Position numbers and translations under genes: made by a program. The notes under the pieces are model-generated. The model was not told the DNA's origin and did not search any database. It worked only from the letters and a program-made list of their open reading frames with translations. Positions 1 through 11,443 of a stretch of 64,000 nt of DNA are shown one piece after another. This DNA is from Populus alba (taxonomy: Eukaryota; Streptophyta; Magnoliopsida; Malpighiales; Salicaceae). Within the stretch, counting starts at the first letter, position 1, and the number at the start of each line of letters is the position of its first letter. The stretch covers positions 5,205,395-5,269,394 of the forward strand of contig NC_133298.1 of assembly GCF_005239225.2 (NCBI RefSeq). The letters are read 5' to 3'.

Positions 1-148
1 ATAAACTTTTCATTCGATCAAAGAGCCATCAAACTCTCATTAAAGCAAAGCCAATGTAAAAATGTCTGGTCACACCATATATATGTTATTGGAAAACAGA
101 GAGGATATTATTTGCAGATGAGGAAACATTGAGCATCCAACTTGTTCA

Positions 149-3100
149 TCAATAACCCTGCCCTACAATCTCCTCCTTCAATACATGTTCCCAGTCTGAT
201 GAACAGCTATCATACCACCCAGCATGAGGTTGGTCTCCGAACCTATTGGTGAGGCTAGATTGGGTCTTGGCATCATCATTGACAAATAACCGGAATTCTT
301 TCACAGTTGATTTGTCTTCAGCAGAGTCAGCAGGATAATTTCGGATGACAGGTTCCATATCTACATCCAAAATGCTGTCTTTCAATCCACCTTTACCCAT
401 TGGAACATCCCTTCTCAGACTGGTGCACCCATTATCAATGCTCTCTGGCTGATGCTCTTCCATTTCCAAGGAACTTGAACAGCCATCTCTGTGTTTCAAG
501 ATAAGCAATCTGGCCATAATAGCTGCTTCAATATCTTCTGCATGACTTGATGTGCTTGGCAAAGGAGAATCCTGCTTGGTTATATCTGGCTTTGTGCTAT
601 CTTTTGCTTCGACAGTCAATTTACCAACATTGCTCAGATTAGAAGAAACCTTGGAACTTGGCAATTTCTCCATGGCTGATATATCCACAGAATTAGAGTT
701 GTCAACCCGGCCTTTTAAAGTACGAAATCTGGCCATGACATCATCTGCATGGCTGCTCCTTCCTGCCATGGGGGAATCCTGGATGGTTATATGGGGCTTA
801 GTACTATCTTTGGTGTCATATACAATTTTGTCAACCTTGTTCAGATCAGGAGAAACCTTAGAACTTGACAATTTCTCCATAGCTGAGGTATTCCCAGAAC
901 TAGAGTTGTCAACCCGGCATTTTAAGATATGAAATCTAGCTATAACATCATCTGCATGGCTGCTAACATCATCAGCATTACTGCTTGTTCCCGACATGTG
1001 AGAATCCTGGATGGATAAATTGGGCTTGATGCTATCTTTCGTGCCACATGCCAATTTCTCAAACAGGTTCAGATCAGGAGAAACCTTGGAACTTGATAAT
1101 TTCTCCACAGCTGAAGTACTCATAGAATTTGAGTCATCAACCCGGCTTTTTAAGATATGAAATCTGGCCATGACATCATCTGAATGGCTGTTACTGCTTA
1201 AGACAGATGAATCTAGAAAAGAAACATCTTGGACAGGGCTGCCCTTATCATCAGCAGGCAATATGTCAGATGAAACCTTAGGCCTTGAAAGATTCTCCCT
1301 GACCATAGATTTTTCTGGTACAACAGGGGCAGCAGAAGAAAAATCTAGGTATAAAACACACAAGATTTTAGTAAGCACGTGTCTTTTTATTGAATAAATT
1401 AAAGTGACAATCAGAAATAGGTGATAGGTTTACCGTTTGCTTTTTGTGAGTTGCCTTTTTCCATCTCAATCTTCATTCGATTAAAGCGAGCCATATAATT
1501 AACAGAGCACAATGAAGCTTCTGCTTCAAGCCATAGATTCCTATACAGAAGAATTTGAGAGTCGGATTCTTCTTTGATCGGAAAATTCTTGGCAAGAACC
1601 TTCTTTATAGCCTGCAAATCACGTTTTTGTACCAAAAAAATTTAGTTTCTTTTACTCTTTTTCATCCTTCATAGCAAAAATCATTTTAAGATTAGAATTT
1701 CTATAAAATAGATGTGACAGCACCAAAAGAATACCTGGGTCATGTTATCATCTTTGACAGTATCTGCAGCACACCTTGTGGAAACCCAATTTGACAGTTT
1801 CTCCTTTCTCTTATCAGACGCAATTTTATGCTCCTCCTCATCCTCAAAATGCTGAAACTCAAGTTGGCCCTGAAATATAACAATATCAACATAATCATGG
1901 TCAATTCACATTTACAACCTAAAATTACATTATTCAGTGTAGTGATAAAACATCAAAACATGGACAAGCAAGATTGATGAGAGCATAAGATTATCACATA
2001 GATAATGCCTATTGGTTTAGTTTTTTTAAATGGACATCACAGATTCAATACCAGAAGCGAAAGGTGAGGGATTGGACCATCGAATGATCTTGCCACTATG
2101 AAAATTAGCTGATATCCATACATCACCCACCAATGAGAGGTCAATGTTTGTGTGTGATGGGATTTTAAAGTTTCACCATTGCACCAAGCAGCGCCTTCAA
2201 TTCATACCTTTTCCGAGCCCATAGCTTCTTCCCAGTTCTATAAAAACCTAAGTTGTTGCATAAATTAAACAAAATAATGAAATACCTTGTAAAGATCAGA
2301 TAACTTTCCACGAAATTGAGAAGTGGCTGGCTGAGGAATCAATGATTCTTTTGTTGAAATCTTCCTTTCCAGATTCTTCGATATACAGATATCAAGATTG
2401 TTGATCACATCTTTAAGAACATCGAAGTCTTCATCCTTCAACTCACAAGTGTCATTCGAAGAGTAAAATAGGAGCAATTCTGCGAGGTTGTGCATTGTAT
2501 CAACAAGTGTTCGTGCATGCATCTTTGACGATGATTCTTCACCCGGTGATTGGGTGTGCTGAGCAGGAGCATGTTCTGATGAAGGTGGCGAACATAAGAC
2601 CTGTTCTATAGCATGGAATGGTACGTGAGATGAACAATCATCAGGGTCATCATTGATTTTCCTCCTAACATCTGCAACATAAGAATTTTTCTTTGATAGC
2701 CATTCACCGTCTTCAAGACTTCGCTGCTCAGTGTGCAGGGAGTTAAAATCAGAAAGGATACTTTCTTTCCTAGTTTCATCATCAATGACATCAGAAATTT
2801 GAGCTTCATGACAATAGCTTGGTATCCTTTGGTAGGGTCCATACTTCCCAGCATCATCAATTTCTTCTCTAAATAACACTTTAGCAACTAAAGGCCTCTT
2901 AAACAAAGAGACTTGTTGATGTTCCAGACTCTCATGATTGAGGGGCACAGAGATATTACTTTGTTTTTCAGGGCAGGCTTTTACAGCATCATTAGTAGCG
3001 GAAGGGGAGATTTGAGGGCCCTGAGGACTCAAGCCATTGCCAGCTTCTACCTTTTTCAGAATCAGTGGGTCCACAACCTCAGAAATTTCAAATGCAGATA

Positions 3101-5397
3101 GATGAGAAACTGGAGCACCTTTCCAGCATGGTGAGTCCACAGCAGGGTTGTAATGATCTAAACTTTCAGAAGTATTCTCTACAGAACCAATGGCTTCATG
3201 ACCATCCATAGCCAAATTGAAGAAATCTAGATTTCTATGAACTTTATTGTCCATTTTTTCTTTGAAAAGTTGATCGAAGAAATCCACAGAAATATTTTTG
3301 TTGCTTGGCATCTCATTGTTTTTAGAGGAAATTTCTGCCAAGTAATCATCATTTTGTTTCAGATGAAAATTAATTTGGCTAGAATCATAGAAAACTTTTC
3401 CTTCGGAGCTAATAAATGGATTAGGCTCTTGCACAGAAGAGGAATTATTGCCCTTCTCATCACCATTGCAACCAGTGTTCATATTTTTAAATGAATATGT
3501 ATCTTGCCCTGGGAATCTAACAACAACTGCGGGTGATGGCTTCATCACTAGCATACTATCATTTGGACTAGCATCACGCTTCCTTGAGGATTTTCCATAC
3601 GAAATGACTTCTGGCATTTGATTAATCGCAGAATTGACTACATTTGAGGATGGTACCTGAGGATAAGCTTGTGGTGCTACTGAAGGAAACACCAAAGGTG
3701 ATGGTGTTGAATAACCCGCAGGAATGAACTTGGGTTTTTCACCAAGGAAAGCTTTATAATCCAGCTGTCCTGTGCTTGCAGACTCGGTGTGCATTTGCCT
3801 ACCAACCATGTCAATTCCGAGGGAAGTTTCTTCACATTTGCTGATATCCTTGAATGCAGAAAACCCTGCAAGTAGAAGCAATTAAGGAAATGCTAGATAA
3901 CAGGTAATTATCCTAGCTAAAAATGCTTATCTTACCATTTGTTTTCCACTGGGTGCATACTTCAAAAACTGAACTTGTTGTGCAATTAGAGCCAAAATCA
4001 TTCGATTAAGATATAATTACTCATAATTAAGGATGGTTCTGGTATATGGTAAAGAATAATCTCCTTAAAGACTTCCAATGACATAAGGGCAAAAGGTAAC
4101 CCCAAGGATACAGATTATGGCAGAGTAAAAGGAATATATTCCAAACCTTATATCTGATGTTTTAAAAATTATGACAGTGTTATCTACATCCCTCGGTATC
4201 AAAATGACTCTTCAATAAGGAATGGATAACTTACAAAGAGGCTTATATGTAGACGCCTACCACTTGCCCAGCAGAGCAAGAGTGCCTTTAGAAAACAGTT
4301 TAGAAGAATAGATACAAAGAAGTGAGATGTGAATAAAATTACCCCGCAGTGAAAAAGAAAACATGACAAAATGCATCTCACTAACGAGTACGAATTTGAG
4401 AGAAAATCACTTTTTTTGTATAATGTTCAACTTTCTTATATTTTCTTAATGGGCATGGAAACAATAACCAAATGGCATGAAACAGAACAATTACAGCTTA
4501 ATATAGTGTGTAACTGTGTATGCTGTGCTAGACTATGGATAAAGACTTCAGAATAGCACTCATTCTAATGTGGAGATGCAACTACAGGAAAATAAATATC
4601 CAAGGTTTATGGTATGATGAATAATAAGCACAGTAATTTATAAAGACGACAAAATCAATAATGAGTATGAATAGACAAGAACAAAATGCAAGGTCTAAAG
4701 TAATTTTTTGAATTCTCAATAATAACAGTAATAATAAGACAAGGATACCTTGATTAATAAAATTCTCCTTCGCAGAAAAACCTCCGTCAAGTTGCATTTT
4801 TTTGCTCTGATGCCAATCAGTAACTCCCTCCCACAAGCCACTCCACTGTGCTGTATGATCCAAAACTACCAAGCTTTGACTATAATCATCACGAGAGGAT
4901 CCATTAGATGTTCCAACATGAGAGGTAGACAACAATTCATAACCAGATTGGTTGGGGATCTTCAAGGAACCATCACTAGCAATTGCAGGTGAAACATACG
5001 ATGACGGATAATATGGTTTAGCTTCAACAATACTAGGATTACCTTGACCATACAAAACAGCATCAGTGGAAGCCGAAACAAGAGGGTGGCTCATAGATGG
5101 CATCTGGGAAGTAGGCGAGGAGTATCCAAATGCAAGTGGGGAAGGCGCGGAATCAAATTCCAGGTTTGAAATGGGAAAGAGATCAGGTCTTGAATTGGGA
5201 ATGTGAGAGTTGGAGGTAACCCAATTGTGTAAGGAGGGATTCAAGCTAACAGGATAGGTGGGTTCAGTTAAATCCAAAAGGGGTTTTGCTGCAGACCTAT
5301 CAACAGTGAAAGGTGGGGCTGAAGCTGATAAATTTGAAGAGGACGATGATGATCCACCTCCATTATTATAACCATAAGAAACCCCATAATTCATCAT
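149..5397 (-). CDS. Uncharacterised Ser-rich plant protein with C-terminal MARF/ILK repeats (6 exons, 1255 aa)
   Basis: Function unknown; I do not recognise a named family. Exons read on the minus strand: 5397-4749, 3865-2286, 2237-2208 (only 30 bp), 1869-1735, 1611-1434 and 1344-149. All junctions are GT-AG and keep phase, giving 1255 residues and a TGA stop. The start is the ATG at 5397, opening MMNYGVSYGYNNGG followed by a Ser run. The N-terminal half is low-complexity, rich in Ser, Pro and Asn, with no visible signal peptide or membrane segment. The last two exons carry repeated copies of a module with core MARFxxLKxRVD, followed by SAxEKLxSSKVS and TKDSxKP. A 5' UTR intron is likely at 5437-5629 (donor GGTAAC, acceptor TGCAG). 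The predicted protein looks intrinsically disordered and may be a nuclear or scaffold protein, but that is only inference. Exon structure is well supported by frame; function is not. Confidence 0.75.
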
Positions 5398-5769
5398 CTC
5401 ATTAAGCCTATATCTTTATGTTGTGTTAAAAAAAAACTGCATAAAATGATCAAAACCCACAAAAATCCATGTCAAATTAAGAATCCTTAAAGTGATAATC
5501 AGGACTAACAATCAAAAGAAATAACCATAATGATTAAGAACAAGAATCATGCAAAAAACAATCAATATACAATACAAATGATGAAGATCAATGAATAGGA
5601 AAGTCAAAAGGAAAAAAAATAGTTGTTACCGGAGAAGAAGACTGGTGCCAGAGAGCCGGGGAAAGAGATATGGCAGTGCTCTCTCTGCGAGTCTTCAAGT
5701 TGAAGGTTTTCAAGGCAACAAGTGTTATTTTACTGGTGCTTTGTATTGGATTTGATAAAGTAGGCAGCA

Positions 5770-6951
5770 CTCCGCAAACTATGATTACTATATGATGTCA
5801 GTACCTAAAGTATTGATTCTTGCAATCTTACCACCGAATCATCCTAACAGACAATCAAGTCCCCACTGGAAAAAATTATATGCAATAATGTGATTTTGAG
5901 TGTTATCTGATTTTCATAATTGAATATCTAATCTTGAATTTTATTTAAATAGGCTTTCCATGTTGAAATGTTTCCTCTAAAACCTAATTGAAAATCAAAA
6001 AATAATAATCAATATGTATATATATTATTTGTCTTAGGTTTTAACTAATTAAATAAAATTGGGGTGTAATTCTCCTATCCCAGTTAACAAAATTGTTTGG
6101 TGTGCTAAAAAGATGAAGCAACTAAGACGTTCTTTGGGATTATGTATAAATTGTGTTCTTAAAAAATTTAAATTTTATTTTTATTAAAAATAATTGTTTT
6201 ATATATTTTTTTTAAATAGTTTTCATAAATTGATCTCAAATATAATTTTTTAAAATAAAAAAAATATCATTTTGATAAATTTCAGCATAAAAAATGCTTT
6301 AAAAAATAACCATAACCACATTTTTAAAGGCATTATATACATTTGATTAATTTTAGTATAAAGTTATTATTTATTTGGTTGTGTTTTTTTAATATCCTAT
6401 GATATTTACGGAGGGAATTGAAACATGTTTAATTATAAAAATAAAGATATAGACATAAAAATAAATTTCCTATAATTTGAACTAAATTTTGTCCCTTTAA
6501 AATAGATTAAAAAATAGAGAAACGCATACCTTCATTTCAATTATCGTCATTTTTTCTGTCCCTTGACATCAACCAAAAACTATGTAAAGATTTTCTTATA
6601 TCAAAACCAAATTCATTTTTCTAATTCAGTGAAAACAAACTATTTATTTATAGAAAGACTAGATGATAGTTTTAATATGTTTCGAAAGTTAGAAATTTGA
6701 ACCAAGTTGTATAATAAATTTACTTTTTGAAACTGTTCATAAATGGAAGCACACTTGGCTCTTTAATTTGTTGATGGATTGCATCTATCATTTGCAGCTA
6801 GTCATTGTGAAAAGCTTGAATCTTGCAATAGGAGGAGCCCCACAGGGACAACACAGGCACCTGCATAAATGTGCTGAGTATTGTCCATACTCTAGTGTGG
6901 GGACGCATCAGTGTTTTCAAAAGAGATCATAATTAAAATTTTCTGGGCCAC
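5770..6951. other. Intergenic, no gene seen
   Basis: Upstream region of the 0.1-5.4 kb gene. AT-rich with stop codons in all frames. It holds one MITE-like repeat (separate entry) and otherwise nothing I can support. Confidence 0.6.
6130..6350. repeat. MITE-like AT-rich dispersed repeat
   Basis: Shares an ordered set of words with 43975-44180: a 'tttgggA/gagaacg' style start, 'aaaatttaaatttt', 'ataaaaaaatatcat' and 'tttcagcataaaaaatg/t'. These are diverged copies of one non-coding family. No terminal repeats or target duplications could be fixed by eye. Confidence 0.5.
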
Positions 6952-7116
6952 AAATTAATTAATGCATAAACTGCAGAAATTCATAGAAAACTGGAGCCTC
7001 TTGATTAAGTAAAGAAAACTACAAGGAAGATGGGGGGGATTGAATCTCATATATCAATGAATTAAACTCAGAACATGAACAAACGAAGAAGAACAGGAGA
7101 GATAGGTAGGCATGAA

Positions 7117-7308
7117 TCAGAAATAAACAATGAAAGAACAGGGGTCTTGATCATGAGTGGCAGCTGAAGAAGAAGGAGGCAAACGGGAATTCCTGAGACG
7201 TCGAAAACCATTAATGCTGCGTCTTGGTGGCATCAATCTCTCTGTAATTCTTGCCAGAGCCACCGCATATTCTTCCAGTAGCTCCGCCATGATTGCCACC
7301 GTTATCAT
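7117..7308 (-). CDS. Putative microprotein, copy 1 (63 aa)
   Basis: Single-exon frame on the minus strand, 63 codons, no recognised family. The product starts MITVAIMAELLEEYAVALAR, with an amphipathic, Leu/Ala-rich first third. A basic middle (PPRR, then GFRRLRNSRLP) follows, then a Ser run and the tail CSFIVYF. There is no convincing signal peptide. I chose the ATG at 7306-7308 because it is shared by all three copies, whereas the upstream in-frame ATG exists only here. Start, stop and frame are kept in copies 2 and 3, and the copies differ in length only by whole codons in the Ser run. The leader upstream is CAA-rich, and a TATAAAT box lies about 210 bp before the start. It could still be a non-coding RNA gene with a chance frame. 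Confidence 0.5.
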   Translation of the reverse strand: MITVAIMAELLEEYAVALARITERLMPPRRSINGFRRLRNSRLPPSSSAATHDQDPCSFIVYF

Positions 7309-7520
7309 CTTCAATTCCTGTCTGTGTCTCTCTCTCTGATCTTGAATCTGCGAGCACTGCATATACGTGCTAATCAATTCTTGCCAGAGTGGGTAGCTGT
7401 AGGTTTTGTTGTTGTGAAATGTTGCTGTTCTTGAAAGTAAATATGTAGAAATATAAAGCGTCTAAGCCTTGGATAGTCGAGTTGTTGAAGACTTGAAGAA
7501 AGTGGGCAACATGAAGCCAA

Positions 7521-7527
7521 ATTTATA
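7521..7527 (-). promoter_or_regulatory. TATA box of microprotein copy 1
   Basis: On the minus strand this reads TATAAAT, about 213 bp upstream of the ATG, followed by a CAA-rich leader. The same word sits at the same place in copy 3. In copy 2 a transposon separates it from the gene. Conserved spacing is the main support; no transcript start is known. Confidence 0.45.
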
Positions 7528-8374
7528 AACCAAAAGGCGGTGGGATATCTTCACCTCCAACTCTCTCTCTCTCACACATACAATATATTTATAAAACAAT
7601 TTATATGTTTAAAAGAAGTCATATTCGAATCGAGTAGCTTGCATTAACAATATGTAAGTTATCACTTATTCATCAAGTTAAGAATCCGAATCTTGCTTAT
7701 AGCAACTCGTAATTATTAACATATTTATATTTTTTATATATGTTAGTGTGTGTATTAACTCTAGTATAGATATATTATCTTTGTTTGGTATTGCGATGTA
7801 TTATACTTTTTAAAAAATATTTTTTATTTTAAAATATATAAAAATATTAAATCAACCATTTTAAAAAATTTACAAGGTCATAATATCTTTTAAAGTGTAA
7901 GAAATAATATATATATATAATATATATATATATATATTATTAAAGTTCCATTGTTATTTAGAGGATCATTTATAATATTAATTTAATATTTTCTTGAAAT
8001 ATATTTTTAAAATTTATTAAAAAATAGAAGCTATTATACTTGATTATAAAAATAATATGATTATCTTCTAAAAAAGAGTGGGATAACCTAATTACTTTTT
8101 CACTTTATTTTTTTTAATATGAATTTACCATTCAAGCATAAACTCCATGACTCCATGTTCAATGCCTTTGCGTAACTATGTAAACACACATATATGTATA
8201 CGGGAAAAAAAATTACACTTTTTGTTCGTTACGCGTTAAATTTGGTATCTTTCTCTTACAAATGATTAAGTTCTATTCCATATAAAGTGACACATGTTTT
8301 TCTTAAACTCTTTAGTGTTTTTTTAAAAAAATCACATGTTTTTCATTGCAATCTCTGTGTGATTTTAGATAGGA

Positions 8375-10477
8375 TTAGAACGTGGTCCGTATTATGCTGT
8401 GGGTTAATTTTTTTATATAAAAAATATTTAAAAAATTAAAATTTAAGAGTGTTAAATTTTTCTATAAAGTTATACTTAAAAGCATTGGGTCTATCTATTA
8501 CTTTTGTTCCAAAAGTTATATTTATAATATTAATAGTAATATTAAACTTGCATAACCCAAATTTTAAGTGAGTTTAGTTGCAACATCAAACCCGGAGCCT
8601 TTGATATGAGTTTGGTTGCAAGGTTTTGTTATAGAAGTGTGAAAATTAAAAAGGAAAAAAAATTAATATTACAGAATAAAATTAAAAAAAGAAAGAAGAG
8701 AAATTGAAAAAAAAAAGCAATAAAACAAAGCATATTTTCGATGAATAGTGCTTTGCAAGGAGGGGCACAGTAAAATCCTCTCATGAGATCATAATAATTT
8801 AATTACCAGTAAACAAAACAAATTATAATTTTTAATTTTTAATCAAATCGATATTAAAAAATAAAATTGAAAGAAAAAAGCTATTTAAGAAAAAGAAAAA
8901 AAAATTAATCAACTGGTTTAATCCATCAAACCTGAGATTCGTATCATAAAATTGGAAGAAAAAAGATTGATGTCTTTTAGTTATAGTTAATTACAATATT
9001 TAAAGATAAAATTGAAAAAAAAATAATAAAGAAAAAGAAAAAAAATATGAATCAACCGGGATAGTTCACTAAATCAGGTTAACCCGTCAAAACCTGAGAT
9101 TTGTGTCATGAGAGTATGATAACTAAATAGAAAAAAACTAACATTAATAAACTAAAATGAACAAAAAAAATTAATTAAAAAGAACAAAAACAAAGGAAAA
9201 AAAATCTACAGGAAGAAAAAAAACTAACGAAGAAAAAGAAAAAAAATTTTGAATTAACTAGGTTAACCCATCAAACCAGATTAATTCATCAAACCTGGAA
9301 TTCGTGTAATAAAAGTTTGATAACTAAATAGGAAAAAACTTAATATTAACAAACTAAATTTAAAAAAATAATAATTAAAAAGCAAAAAAAAAAATACTAA
9401 ACAAAAAAAAATATTATTTTTTTTTTTAAAAGCCTACATGAAGAAAAAAACTAATGAAGAAAAAGAAAAAAAAATCAGAATTATTTGGGTTAACCCTTCA
9501 AACCAAGTTAACCCGTCAAATCTGGAATTCGTGTCATGAAAATTTTACAACTGAATAGGAAAAAAAAAATTACGGGTTAACCCAGAAATAGTTAAGTTAA
9601 TCCATCAAACCAAGAATCTGTGTCATAAAAGTTTGATAACTAAATAGAAAAAATTTAACATTAAGAAACTAAATTAAACAAAAAAATTAATTAAAAAGAA
9701 AAACCATAAAAAAATCCAGGTTAATGCGTCAAACCCGGAACCCATGTAATGAAAGTTTGATAACTAAATAGAACACAATTTAACATTAACAAAACAAATT
9801 TAAACAAAAAAATATTCATTAAAAAAAACAAAGAAAACAAAACAGCTTAAAAAAAAAAACAAAGAAAAAAAAACATCTTAAAAAAACAAAGCCAAAAAAA
9901 AAAATACAGCTAAGCGTTTCACTGTGGACTGCACTCGAAAAAATTAATTAAAAAGAAAAATCAAAAAATAATTCGGGTTAACGTGTTAAACTCGGAATCC
10001 ATATAATGAAAGTTTGATAACTAAATAGAAAAGAAAAATTAACATTAACAAAAAAAAAATAAACAACAAAAATATTCATTAAAAAAAAACAAAGATAACA
10101 AAGCAGCTTAAAAAAACAAAGAAAAAAAATAGCTTAAAAAAATAAAGCAAAAAAAAAAAAAAAAAAAGACAGCTAAGCGTTTTAATGTGGAATGCACTCG
10201 AAAAAATTAATTAAAAAGAAAAACCAGAAAAAAAAAATTCAGGTTAATCCATCAAACCCAAAACCTGTATCATGAAAAATTGATAACTAAATAGAAAAAA
10301 ATTTAACATTAACTAAAAGATTTAAAAAAAAAATCATTAAAAAAAATAAAGAAAAAAAATAGCTAAAAAAGAAAAAAAAAAAGCAAAAAAAGAAGAAGAA
10401 GAAGAAGAAAAAAACAGCTGAGCGTTTCACTATGGACTTGCACAGTGAAACATGAGCAGTTTTAGCTATTGTTATAA
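8375..10477 (-). mobile_element. Non-autonomous Helitron-like element A (2.1 kb)
   Basis: Boundaries come from the empty site at about 17254 in unit C, which reads 'atagga' followed directly by 'tttttggcta'. Here 'atagga' is followed by 2103 bp and then 'tttttagcta'. The insertion falls between A and T with no target duplication, the Helitron rule. Read on the minus strand the element begins TTATAACAATAGCTAAAAC and ends GGACCACGTTCTAA, i.e. a CTAA end with a decayed GC-rich hairpin before it. The interior is poly-A/T tracts plus tandem subrepeats built around 'tttgataactaaatag' and 'gggttaaccc'. There is no coding capacity. The 5' end is TT rather than the usual TC. Confidence 0.65.
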
Positions 10478-11037
10478 TTTTTAGCTAAACTCTAAGTCAA
10501 TCCCTATATTGTATTAAAACAAACTAATTAGTCCTTGTAATATCACATATGTCCAATTAATTGACCAATATTGCGCATCCTCAATTCCTTCTTTCTTAAT
10601 CAAATTCTAACATCTTTTCTTTATTCTATTCTTAAAAAATAAATGAAAACAAAAAAACAAAAAAAAAACGTGACACTTGTTGTATAAGATCTAACACTTC
10701 TTTTATATATATATATATAATTATTTTAATTAATCAAGTGGTATTTCGGAATTAATTTTCATGTGTTGAAACTACCCTAGCTTAATTCCTTAAGATTTCC
10801 ATGCGTGAGCTTGGTTGATTCTCTACCTTATGATTCATAAATTCAAATAACAGGGAAGCAAGGTTGTCAAAAATTAATTAATGCATAAACTGCAGAAATT
10901 CATAGAAAACTGGAGCCTCTTAATTAAGGAAAGAAAACTAAAAGGAAGATGGGGGTGGAATTGAATCTCATATATCAATGAATTAAACTCAGAACATGAA
11001 CAAACGAAGAAGAACAGGAGAGATAGGCAGGCATGAA

Positions 11038-11232
11038 TCAGAAATAAACAATGAAAGAACAGGGGTCTTGATCATGAGTGGCAGCTGAAGAAGAAGAAGA
11101 AGGCAAACGGGAATTCCTGAGACGTCGAAAACCATTAATACTGCGTCTTGGTGGCATCAATCTCTCTGTAATTCTTGCCAGAGCCGCCGCATATTCTTCC
11201 AGTAGCTCCGCCATGATTGCCACCGTTATCAT
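11038..11232 (-). CDS. Putative microprotein, copy 2 (64 aa)
   Basis: Same frame as copy 1, 64 codons. Differences from copy 1 are one Val-to-Ala change in the first helix, one synonymous Ser codon, and one extra codon in the Ser run; the rest is identical, including the stop. The ATG is at 11230-11232. Unlike copies 1 and 3, its conserved TATA box is no longer next to the gene: two Helitron-like elements (11444-15373) lie between. The element end leaves GTTATAA directly against the gene leader, which could act as a substitute. Expression may therefore differ from the other copies (inference). Confidence 0.5.
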   Translation of the reverse strand: MITVAIMAELLEEYAAALARITERLMPPRRSINGFRRLRNSRLPSSSSSAATHDQDPCSFIVYF

Positions 11233-11443
11233 CTTCAATTCCTATCTGTCTCTCTCTCTGATCTTGAATCTGCGAGCACTGCATATACGTGCTAATCAAT
11301 TCTTGCCAGAGTAGGCAGCTATAGGTTTTGCTGTTGTGAAATGTTGATGTTCTTGTAAGTAAATATGTAGAAATATAAAGCTTCTAAGCCCTGGACAGTC
11401 GAGTTGTTGACGACTTGAAGAAAGTGGGCAACATGAAGCCAAA

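Larger units (their letters stand above)
6952..10858. repeat. Local duplication unit A (microprotein cluster)
   Basis: First of three near-identical direct repeats. It starts at 'aaattaattaatgcataaac' (again at 10871) and ends at 'cagggaag' (again at 17630-17637). It contains microprotein copy 1, and a 2.1 kb Helitron-like element (8375-10477) sits inside it. Net length without that element is about 1.8 kb. Compared with units B and C it has about 0.5 kb of extra AT-rich sequence at roughly 7752-8270, which includes a stretch resembling the dispersed MITE-like repeats. Identity to the other units in the shared parts is high by eye. Confidence 0.8.

Noticed and set aside
2606..2887. 93-codon minus-strand frame
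   Set aside because: Out-of-frame shadow within exon 2 of the 0.1-5.4 kb gene.
9900..10460. Repeated poly-A tracts resembling processed-transcript tails
   Set aside because: They recur with the Helitron subrepeat period and belong to the element, so they are not independent retro-insertions.
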